Source of the DNA: Bacillota bacterium
Lineage (GTDB): Bacteria > Bacillota_A > Clostridia > Acetivibrionales > DUMB01
Length of the DNA: 11,808 nucleotides
Reading direction: 5' to 3'
Assembly: GCA_023621975.1 (NCBI GenBank)
Contig: JAMOAC010000192.1
Span: forward strand, 1-11,808
In this document: positions 5,815-11,808 of the stretch, in pieces
Numbering within the stretch: the first letter of the stretch is position 1
How the letters are laid out: every line of letters begins with the position of its first letter
Program-made: the position numbers and the translations under genes
Notes under the pieces: model-generated
Database searches by the model: none
What the model was told of the DNA's origin: nothing
Seen by the model: only the letters and a program-made list of their open reading frames with translations

Positions 5815-8094
5815 ATGAATTTATCCAAAAATGCAATTAAAGTTCTGGAAAAGAGGTACCTTAAAAAGGACGAAAAAGGCAATTTACTTGAAGACCCGGA
5901 AGGTATGTTCAGAAGAGTTGCAAAGGCCATTGCGGCTGCTGATGCCGAGTACGTTTCTCCTGATGAGCTTGAGAGAATTGAACAGGAATTTTTTGACATG
6001 ATGTCCAATCTTGAATTTTTACCGAATTCCCCAACTTTAATGAATGCCGGAAGGCCTTTGGGGCAGCTTAGTGCATGTTTTGTACTTCCTGTGGAAGATA
6101 CAATGGAAGGTATTTTCGAAACAATAAAAAATGCTGCTCTTATACATAAAAGCGGTGGAGGTACCGGTTTCAGTTTTTCAAGGCTAAGACAAAAGGGGGC
6201 ATCCGTTAACTCAACCGGCGGCGTGGCAAGCGGACCCGTAAGTTTCATGAAAGTCTTTAATGCTGCTACCGAAGCCGTTAAACAGGGTGGCACCAGAAGA
6301 GGAGCCAATATGGGAATTTTGAGAGTAGACCACCCGGATATAAGGGAATTTATTACCTGTAAACAGGATAATTCCGATATAACAAATTTTAACATAAGCG
6401 TTGCAATAACTGAAGAATTCATGCAGGCGGTTGCCAAGGGTGAAATGTACGATCTCATTGACCCAAGAAACGGCAAGTCTGTGGGCAAGGAAAATGCGAG
6501 GGAAATTTTTGACATCATAGTGGACAATGCCTGGAATAACGGTGAGCCAGGGATAATCTTTATTGACAGGATTAACAAAGACAATGTTGTTCCTGAAGTA
6601 GGGGCCATTGAAAGCACCAACCCGTGCGGTGAACAGCCGCTTCTTCCTTATGAATCCTGCAACCTGGGCTCAATCAACCTGAGTATTATGGTTAAGGAAT
6701 CAAGAGGAAAACTTACGATTGACTATGACCGCCTCAGGAATACGGTCAGAAAAGCAGTGCATTTCCTTGACAATGTAATTGACGTTAACAAGTATCCCCT
6801 TCCTGAAATAGACAAGATGACCAAGGGGACCCGCAAGATTGGTCTTGGAGTAATGGGATGGGCTGATTTGCTGTGCAAGCTCAGGATACCATATAACTCA
6901 CAGGAAGCCCTGGACCTTGCTGAGAAAGTAATGGGCTTTATTCAGGAGGAATCTAAGAAGAAATCCGCTGAAATAGCTGAAAAGAAGGGTGTATTTCCTT
7001 TTTATGACAAAAGCATATACAAAGACAGCGGCATAAAGCTAAGGAATGCCACGACGACGACAATTGCTCCAACCGGTACTTTAAGCATTATTGCGGGAGT
7101 ATCCAGCGGGATTGAGCCATTGTTTGCAATTTCTTACATAAGAAACGTTCTGGATAACGAGGAACTAGTTGAAGTAAACCCAATATTCGAGAAAGTAGCT
7201 AAGGAAGAAGGGTTCTATTCCGAGGACCTGATGAGAAGAATTGCAAAAAAAGGATCGATTAGAGATTTCGCGGAAATACCTAAGGCAATAAGGTCTGTAT
7301 TTGTAACTGCCCATGATATATCACCGGAATACCATGTAAGGATGCAGGCTGCATTCCAGAAATATACCGATAATGCTGTATCAAAGACGGTAAATCTTCC
7401 GCACAGCGCCACGAGGGATGATGTAAGAAAGGTTTATATGCTGGCCTACGAAACCAACTGCAAGGGAGTAACCATATACCGTGACGGAAGCAGAGAGAGC
7501 CAGGTTTTGAATATAGGCAAAGTAAAAGGCAAGGAAACGGAAAAAGGACAGCAGAATAAAGCTGAATCAGGTGAATGTATTACGCATATTTCCCCAAGGA
7601 CCCGTCCTGAAATAACTACCGGGTTTACGGAAAAAGTAAGAATAGGATGTGGAAACCTCTATATTACGGTTAATTATGACGAACATGGAATTTGTGAAGT
7701 GTTTACCAATCTGGGCCGTGGCGGCGGATGCCCGTCCCAGTCTGAAGCCACGAGCAGGCTTGTGTCAATAGCGCTCAGATCAGGTATGGATGTAAAATCC
7801 ATTGTTGAGCAGCTCAAAGGGATACGGTGTGCTACTACAATAAGGCAGAGAGGGCTGAAAGTCATGTCCTGCCCTGATGCCATAGGCAGGGTTATCGAGA
7901 AGGTAATGAAGCTGCAAAACGGAAATAACAGGGACGATGAACTTGCACTGCTAAATAAGATTGCTGAAATGGAAGACGAAATAAGTGCAACTTTAAATAA
8001 CCGTGAAAAATTCTGTCCTGAATGCGGAAAACCGGTTGAGCATGAGGGCGGATGTGTAGTGTGCAGGAACTGCGGATATTCTAAATGCGGATGA
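5815..8094 (+). CDS. nrdJ: Adenosylcobalamin-dependent (class II) ribonucleotide reductase
   Basis: A 759-residue cytoplasmic enzyme that reduces ribonucleotides to deoxyribonucleotides using adenosylcobalamin to generate the thiyl radical, oxygen-independently. Visible landmarks are NSPTLMNAGRPLGQLSACF (71-89; C88 is the first redox cysteine), HKSGGGTGFSFSRLR (111-125), QGGTRRGANMGILR (157-170), NPCGEQPLLPYESCNLGSIN (269-288; N269, thiyl C271, E273 and redox partner C282), and a TTTTIAPTGTLSIIAG phosphate-binding loop. A TSCPD domain follows at about 600-690. The extreme C-terminus is cysteine-rich (C734, C737, C747, C750, C753, C758), as is usual for clostridial NrdJ, and probably serves for re-reduction or zinc binding. 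No ATP-cone is apparent at the N-terminus. The ribosome binding site AAGGGGG (5801-5807) is 7 bases before ATG. Single-gene unit bounded by its own promoter and terminator. Confidence 0.96.
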   Translation: MNLSKNAIKVLEKRYLKKDEKGNLLEDPEGMFRRVAKAIAAADAEYVSPDELERIEQEFFDMMSNLEFLPNSPTLMNAGRPLGQLSACFVLPVEDTMEGIFETIKNAALIHKSGGGTGFSFSRLRQKGASVNSTGGVASGPVSFMKVFNAATEAVKQGGTRRGANMGILRVDHPDIREFITCKQDNSDITNFNISVAITEEFMQAVAKGEMYDLIDPRNGKSVGKENAREIFDIIVDNAWNNGEPGIIFIDRINKDNVVPEVGAIESTNPCGEQPLLPYESCNLGSINLSIMVKESRGKLTIDYDRLRNTVRKAVHFLDNVIDVNKYPLPEIDKMTKGTRKIGLGVMGWADLLCKLRIPYNSQEALDLAEKVMGFIQEESKKKSAEIAEKKGVFPFYDKSIYKDSGIKLRNATTTTIAPTGTLSIIAGVSSGIEPLFAISYIRNVLDNEELVEVNPIFEKVAKEEGFYSEDLMRRIAKKGSIRDFAEIPKAIRSVFVTAHDISPEYHVRMQAAFQKYTDNAVSKTVNLPHSATRDDVRKVYMLAYETNCKGVTIYRDGSRESQVLNIGKVKGKETEKGQQNKAESGECITHISPRTRPEITTGFTEKVRIGCGNLYITVNYDEHGICEVFTNLGRGGGCPSQSEATSRLVSIALRSGMDVKSIVEQLKGIRCATTIRQRGLKVMSCPDAIGRVIEKVMKLQNGNNRDDELALLNKIAEMEDEISATLNNREKFCPECGKPVEHEGGCVVCRNCGYSKCG

Positions 8095-8162
8095 TTCCTC
8101 ATTATGCAGCAAATCACAGCACAGATTTGTAACGATGGGTGTTTATAGATTCTCAAACCTCC

Positions 8163-8202
8163 AAAAAGGCAGGATAGCAATATTGCTATCCTGCCTTTTT
8201 TG
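8163..8202. terminator. Perfect 38-bp palindromic terminator, probably bidirectional
   Basis: Bases 8163-8181 (AAAAAGGCAGGATAGCAAT) and 8182-8200 are exact reverse complements. The stem ends in A-run/T-run on both strands, so it can stop nrdJ transcripts from the left and the araA remnant from the right. Confidence 0.92.
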
Positions 8203-8206
8203 TATT

Positions 8207-8314
8207 GGTGGCCAATACCGCTTTACCGGTGGCTAATGCTACTTTACCTGTGGTGGAAAATATTGCTTTATTGGTGGATAATACTACCTTATTGATGGCC
8301 AATACTGCCTTAAC
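8207..8314. repeat. Five-copy degenerate 21-bp tandem repeat
   Basis: Units start at 8207, 8228 (24 bp, one extra codon-sized triplet), 8252, 8273 and 8294; the consensus is GGTGGCCAATACTGCTTTATT. The period is a multiple of three, and the plus frame is open across all five units (units read like VANTALP), but no start or ribosome binding site precedes it and it follows a terminator. The last unit overlaps the degenerate 3' end of the araA remnant. Coding is therefore unlikely. Confidence 0.8.
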
Positions 8315-9209
8315 GGCGTCTGGTACCTCTTGAGTTCGTTCCTGAGCTTCAATATATTTGTATCTTTATTGATTAATACATATTCAATGCCTGCCATCTC
8401 TGCCCAGTCTATTAATTGTTCGGAAGTTACGGCATATGAGAATACGGTATGGTGAGCACGCCGGCATATATCCATGCTTCTGCCGCCGTAGCAAGGGAAG
8501 GCTGGGCTTCCAGAGCACTTTTGCTACAGGGAGCCTGGGCATTGCTTTGTCGGGCTTGACAGCTGCCACTTCATTTATTATCAGATTCATACCATGCAAG
8601 TCCTCAAATGTAGCAGTGAAAGCACCAAAGCCGCCCTCATCAGGAAATGCTTTTAACTCAATCTCAATGCGGGCTTGTTCACGAACCGCTTCATGTGACA
8701 GTCCCGGAACCTGGACATCTTCCGGAATGTCATATAAAGATGCGCATATATCAATGAGTTCGTCAACTTCCGAATCGGAAACGGGGGATATTCATACGTG
8801 TAAACATGAAGCCGTATTCACGGTCACCATGTGCTGATTGGTTAAGATTCGTGAAATTCATGTCGATGCTGTCCCAGGGAATGCAACGGTTAAACTGTGT
8901 ATGCAGGTGAAGCAATGACTTGCGAAGTTCTGAAAGACCTGAAATCCACATTTTAGCAGGAGAAAAAATGTGCATCCAGGTAATTATTCCTGCACAGTTA
9001 TCATCGGAATTTGCTTCCCTCAATAGTTTCCTGGTAGCATCGGAAGCAGTTACAACAGGTTTGAATACAACTTTATACGGTATTGCGGAATCACCGCTAA
9101 GCCTGTCTGAAATTATCCTGGAGTGCCTGTCAACTTCTCTGATGGAGTCCTCACCGTAGAGATGCTGACTTCCTGTAACAAACCAGAATTCATACCCTTT
9201 TTTATTCAT
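8284..9209 (-). pseudogene. araA: L-arabinose isomerase remnant with deletions and frameshifts
   Basis: AraA (about 490-500 residues when intact) converts L-arabinose to L-ribulose. On the minus strand the start MNKKGYEFWFVTGSQHLYGE at 9209 and the following ~143 codons are a normal AraA N-terminus, through AHGDREYGF and RMNIPR (8781). The sequence then jumps, in another frame, to the middle of the protein (DSEVDELID ... FTATFEDLHGM, to 8588): roughly 90 residues are missing. It jumps again, in frame, from HGM to LIINEVAAVKP, losing roughly 80-90 residues, including the segment that carries the second catalytic Glu and a metal-binding His. Single-base losses near 8502 (KP(E)PSLATAAEAWIYAG) and near 8459 (AG(G)AHHTVFSY) shift the frame twice more. 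The C-terminus is recognisable to NELK (8329), then diverges into the 21-bp repeat. Residue counts are by comparison with remembered Bacillus subtilis AraA. Non-functional. A promoter and operator remain upstream. Confidence 0.92.
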
Positions 9210-9239
9210 GACAATTAACTCATTCCTAACGATTAAGGT

Positions 9240-9252
9240 TGTATGCACAAGT
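9240..9252. promoter_or_regulatory. AraR operator-like site 1 (araA side)
   Basis: TGTATGCACAAGT, within the imperfect palindrome TTGTATGCACAA (9239-9250), resembles the known AraR operator core (TTGTACGTACAA). It lies just downstream of the predicted -10 of the araA promoter, a typical repression position. Confidence 0.65.
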
Positions 9253-9261
9253 AATATTACT

Positions 9262-9293
9262 ATTATAATACCTGGTTTAATGATTAATTGCAA
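9262..9293 (-). promoter_or_regulatory. Promoter of the araA remnant
   Basis: On the minus strand TTGCAA (9293-9288) precedes TATTAT (9270-9265) by 17 bp; an overlapping TATAAT (9267-9262) is the alternative -10. Transcription would start near 9255, immediately at the AraR-like operator. Confidence 0.55.
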
Positions 9294-9366
9294 TTGTTAC
9301 AGAAAAAAGTTGATATAGAGAAATATATTAAATTAAAACAGCTGCAGGAGAAAAATTGTTCAGTTC

Positions 9367-9395
9367 TTGAAAAAACGGAAATGTTATTATATTAT
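9367..9395 (+). promoter_or_regulatory. Promoter of araR
   Basis: TTGAAA (9367-9372) and TATTAT (9390-9395) are 17 bp apart. Predicted transcription start is near 9402, just upstream of operator-like site 2. The AT-rich context makes the exact -10 uncertain. Confidence 0.55.
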
Positions 9396-9417
9396 TATAA
9401 ATGTAATTATTCACAGA

Positions 9418-9430
9418 TGTATGCACAAGT
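9418..9430. promoter_or_regulatory. AraR operator-like site 2 (araR side)
   Basis: An exact second copy of TGTATGCACAAGT, 178 bp from site 1, sits between the araR promoter and its start codon. This placement suggests autorepression, and the two identical sites could be bridged by one regulator. Confidence 0.65.
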
Positions 9431-9456
9431 TGGATGACATGATGTGATGAGAAAAT

Positions 9457-10557
9457 ATGTGCGGTGAAGAAAATCAGGCTAAATATTTAAAATTGAAAAA
9501 GTATATAAAAGATGAAATACTGATGGGCAGAATAAAGCCCGGGGACAGGATCCCTTCTGAAAATGAGCTTGCACAAATGATGTCTGTCAGTCGCAATACG
9601 GTTCGAAAAGCCATATCCACCCTTGTCAATGAAGGCTACCTTTATACCGAGCATGGAAAAGGCACGTTTTGCAGGGACAGGAGCATAACGAAAAAAAATT
9701 CAAGAAATATCGGAGTTATAACTACATATATTTCCGAATATATATTTCCTAAAGTTATTCAGGGCATTGACAACGTACTTGCGCAAAACGGATACAGCAT
9801 TATACTGAAAAATACCGACAATGACGTCAATAAGGAAGTAGTGTATCTTGAGGAACTGCTGGACAAGGATGTGGAAGGCTTAATAATTGAACCGACAAAA
9901 AGTGCTTTATTTTCATATAATTTGAATTATTACGAGGCACTTGACAGGAACAACATTCCATATGTATTTATTCATGGTTATTATAAACAGCTTGAGGACA
10001 GGTCTCAGGTGCTACTGGACGATGCAGAAGGCATGTACCGTGCTGTAAATTATCTTGCAGAGATTGGGCACAGGCATATTGTAGGTATATTTAAAGCTGA
10101 TGACATTCAGGGCATAAACAGGCACAGAGGCTATGTCAGGGCACTGGCTGAGCACAGTTTACAATATGACCCGGAATATGTTATATGGTTTCATACTGAA
10201 GACAGGCAAACAAAGCCCGCTTCTGAATTAAAATCGATGATAAGCGCGGGAATGCCTGTTGATGCTGTTTCGTGCTATAATGACGAGGTAGCGTTCAGGA
10301 TATACGAATTACTTAAAGAAATGGGAAAAAAGGTACCGGAGGATATATCAATCACGGGATTTGATGATTCATACCTTTCTGTCAACTGTCCTGTTAAGTT
10401 AACCACTGTGAGCCATCCCAAAGAAAAACTTGGGGAAATTGCAGCGCAAGTTCTGATTGATATGATCCATAACAATGATTACAAGAGCAATCCTGTAAAA
10501 AAGATAATCAAACCAGAGCTGATTATACGGGATTCGTGTATAAGAAGATATGCATGA
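9457..10557 (+). CDS. araR: GntR/LacI-type arabinose operon repressor AraR
   Basis: A 366-residue transcriptional regulator with the AraR chimeric layout. Residues 8-73 are a GntR-type winged helix (IPSENELAQMMSVSRNTVRKAISTLVNEG, wing HGKGTF at 66-71). Residues 84-360 are a LacI/GalR-type periplasmic-binding-protein fold for the sugar effector (NIGVITTYI start, SITGFDDSYLS and LTTVSHPKEKLGEIA near the end). In Bacillus, AraR represses arabinose genes and is released by L-arabinose; the neighbouring araB and araA remnant support the same role. ATG 9457 is chosen because the protein starts about as far before the helix as known AraR; the upstream GATGAG is a weak ribosome binding site. It is transcribed divergently from the araA remnant, and no terminator is evident after it. 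Confidence 0.9.
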   Translation: MCGEENQAKYLKLKKYIKDEILMGRIKPGDRIPSENELAQMMSVSRNTVRKAISTLVNEGYLYTEHGKGTFCRDRSITKKNSRNIGVITTYISEYIFPKVIQGIDNVLAQNGYSIILKNTDNDVNKEVVYLEELLDKDVEGLIIEPTKSALFSYNLNYYEALDRNNIPYVFIHGYYKQLEDRSQVLLDDAEGMYRAVNYLAEIGHRHIVGIFKADDIQGINRHRGYVRALAEHSLQYDPEYVIWFHTEDRQTKPASELKSMISAGMPVDAVSCYNDEVAFRIYELLKEMGKKVPEDISITGFDDSYLSVNCPVKLTTVSHPKEKLGEIAAQVLIDMIHNNDYKSNPVKKIIKPELIIRDSCIRRYA

Positions 10558-11090
10558 GAGGATAAAATAAGATAAATATAAGATGAATACAAGATTGATA
10601 AGCGCAAAAGATATATGCAAAAAATATACAACAAAATATATGCAAAAAATATGCAAAAAATATAGAAGTAATATGCAAGAGGGTATATAAGAAGAGATGT
10701 AAAAGCAGATATACATATGCATACATGTATAGACAGACATGTATAAGTAAATATGTATAAGCAAATTATGTATGAGGAGATGTATAAGCAGAGATAAGTA
10801 GGTATATAAGCAGATATATAAAAGCAGATGTGTATAGGTAAATGTGTGTAAGCAAATGTGCATGCGCAGAGATGCGTAAGCAGATATGTATAAACAGATA
10901 TGTTTATTAAGATAGGTATAAGATACGTTTCATAAGATTATAAACAGATGGGAAAATATGCCTTAGGAAAACATGTACAAAAATATACGTATAAAAAATG
11001 TATAAAAATAAAGAAGTATATTAAAGGATTAGTGTTAGGTACGATAAGAGCAATCATAAGCAATTGTAAAATTTTGCTTCATAATAAGTA
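10558..11090. repeat. Low-complexity spacer of degenerate ~14-15-bp repeats between araR and araB
   Basis: About 10560-10680 is built of AAAATATATGCAAAA-like words. About 10690-10930 is built of some fifteen variants of CAGATATGTATAAG (for example ATATGTATAAGCA near 10751 and CAGATATGTATAAACAGATA near 10880). Copies differ by substitutions and small length changes, giving no fixed period. On the minus strand this yields a long open frame of Tyr/Ile/Leu/His-rich gibberish that is not a plausible protein. No terminator for araR or convincing araB promoter stands out; the palindrome TATACGTATA (10984-10993) and ACATGTACAA (10971-10980) are only weakly operator-like. Confidence 0.75.
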
Positions 11091-11110
11091 AATGAAAGAG
11101 GTGTGTTTCT

Positions 11111-11808
11111 ATGAACAAAAAGTATTCAATAGGTGTGGATTTCGGCACCCAGTCCGGCAGGGCCGTCCTGGTTGAGGTGGCAACCGGAAAAGAGGTAGCG
11201 TCGGCAGTAAAACAATACACTCACGGTGTAATGGATGAGTACCTGCCCGACGGAAAAACAAGACTTGAACCCGACTGGGCATTGCAACATCCTCAGGACT
11301 ACCTGGAAGTATTGGAAGTCACCATACCTGCTGTCTTAAAGGAAGCAGGCGTAAGCCCTGATGATGTAATAGGCCTGGGAATAGATTTTACTTCATGTAC
11401 AATGCTTCCTATTGACAGGGAAGGGAATCCGTTATGTTTTCAAGATAGATTTAAATCCAATCCACACAGCTATGTGAAGTTATGGAAGCATCATGCAGCT
11501 CAGGATGAGGCCAATAAATTGAATGAGATAGCCAGGGAACGTAACGAAGATTTCTTAGACCTTTACGGTGGGAAAATATCTTCGGAATGGCTGATACCTA
11601 AAATATGGCAGATACTTAATGAAGCACCCGAAATTTACGATGCTGCACATAAATTTATTGAAGCCGGAGACTGGGTAATATTGCAGTTGACGGGAGAAGA
11701 AAAGAGAAACAGCTGTGCAGCAGGTTACAAGGCTATATGGAATAAGAGGAAAGGTTACCCGTCTAAAGAGTTTTTCAAAGCACTTGACCCAAGGCTTGAA
11801 AATCTTGT
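11111..11808 (+). CDS. araB: L-ribulokinase, 3' end beyond window
   Basis: The first 232 codons of a protein normally about 560 residues long. It is a FGGY-family sugar kinase that phosphorylates L-ribulose with ATP, the second step of L-arabinose catabolism. Visible blocks are the N-terminal nucleotide-binding loop VDFGTQSGR (9-17), GIDFTSC (90-96), KLWKHHAAQ (123-131), GGKISSEW (153-160), EAGDW (184-188) and CAAGYKAIW (202-210), all characteristic of AraB rather than xylulose or glycerol kinases. The ribosome binding site AGAGGTG (about 11097-11103) lies 7 bases before ATG. No frameshift is seen in the part present. It lies 553 bp downstream of araR in the same orientation and is presumably AraR-controlled, but a clear operator directly upstream is not evident. 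Confidence 0.93.
   Translation, partial: MNKKYSIGVDFGTQSGRAVLVEVATGKEVASAVKQYTHGVMDEYLPDGKTRLEPDWALQHPQDYLEVLEVTIPAVLKEAGVSPDDVIGLGIDFTSCTMLPIDREGNPLCFQDRFKSNPHSYVKLWKHHAAQDEANKLNEIARERNEDFLDLYGGKISSEWLIPKIWQILNEAPEIYDAAHKFIEAGDWVILQLTGEEKRNSCAAGYKAIWNKRKGYPSKEFFKALDPRLENL

Noticed and set aside
5815..6620. Long minus-strand frame inside nrdJ
   Set aside because: Shadow of the highly conserved nrdJ coding strand; no independent evidence.
8207..8314. CRISPR array
   Set aside because: Units are contiguous 21-bp degenerate repeats with no constant repeat/variable spacer alternation, and no cas genes are nearby.
8436..8837. Plus-strand 133-codon frame across the araA region
   Set aside because: It is antisense to segments that clearly match AraA on the minus strand, and it has no recognisable domain or ribosome binding site.
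8163..9300. Insertion sequence causing the araA disruption
   Set aside because: No transposase, terminal inverted repeats or target duplication are visible; the damage is internal deletions and point indels.
10399..10863. Minus-strand 154-codon frame rich in Tyr, Ile, Leu and His
   Set aside because: It is the antisense reading of the degenerate repeat spacer and the 3' end of araR; the composition is that of the repeat and there is no plausible start region.
10971..10993. AraR operator in front of araB (ACATGTACAA, TATACGTATA)
   Set aside because: Both differ from the two exact operator-like copies near araR and are embedded in low-complexity repeats, so they cannot be separated from chance.

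Overview
The window reads as an AT-rich chromosomal segment of a Gram-positive anaerobe of the class Clostridia. It has clostridial-type 5S rRNA and tRNA, purine-rich ribosome binding sites, strong hairpin + T-tract terminators, a B12-dependent (class II) ribonucleotide reductase and a GntR/LacI-type AraR arabinose regulator. Gene content resembles plant-fibre-degrading clostridia (Acetivibrio/Ruminiclostridium-like). That placement is an inference from protein flavour, not a database match.

Layout. 1-235: 3' end of an rRNA operon (5S rRNA, tRNA-Asn, terminator). 236-625: gene-free, with a short GC-richer patch and a very AT-rich stretch of repeated TGATAATATGAT words. 626-3630: a promoter, two tandem paralogous secreted/anchored DUF4015 (putative glycosyl hydrolase, COG1306-like) proteins and a terminator. 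One paralogue has an uncleaved N-terminal membrane segment; the other is a lipoprotein. 3631-4042: a long leader with a good promoter. 4043-5362: a cytoplasmic DUF4038/GH140-like glycoside hydrolase whose reading frame is cut by an in-frame TAA 33 codons before its apparent natural end. 5451-5492: terminator. 5570-8200: nrdJ behind a promoter overlapped by two NrdR-box-like sites 31 bp apart, ending in a perfect 38-bp palindromic terminator. 8207-8314: five copies of a 21-bp degenerate repeat. 8284-9209 (minus strand): a wrecked araA (L-arabinose isomerase) with two internal deletions and two single-base frameshifts. 9240-9430: divergent control region with two identical 13-bp AraR-operator-like sites. 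9457-10557: araR. 10558-11110: a long low-complexity spacer of ~14-15-bp degenerate repeats. 11111-end: araB (L-ribulokinase), cut by the window edge.

How it fits together. The right half is an L-arabinose locus: AraR probably represses both itself and the divergent araA promoter through the paired operators. The isomerase gene is dead while regulator, operators and kinase look intact, so a second araA elsewhere would be needed for arabinose use. The GH140-like enzyme has no export signal and would act on imported pentose-containing oligosaccharides if still active. nrdJ supplies deoxyribonucleotides and is probably under NrdR control.

I found no evidence for an unknown defence or mobile system. 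The most notable signals are gene decay (araA, GH140), the two operator sets, and the recurring short degenerate tandem repeats in the intergenic gaps.
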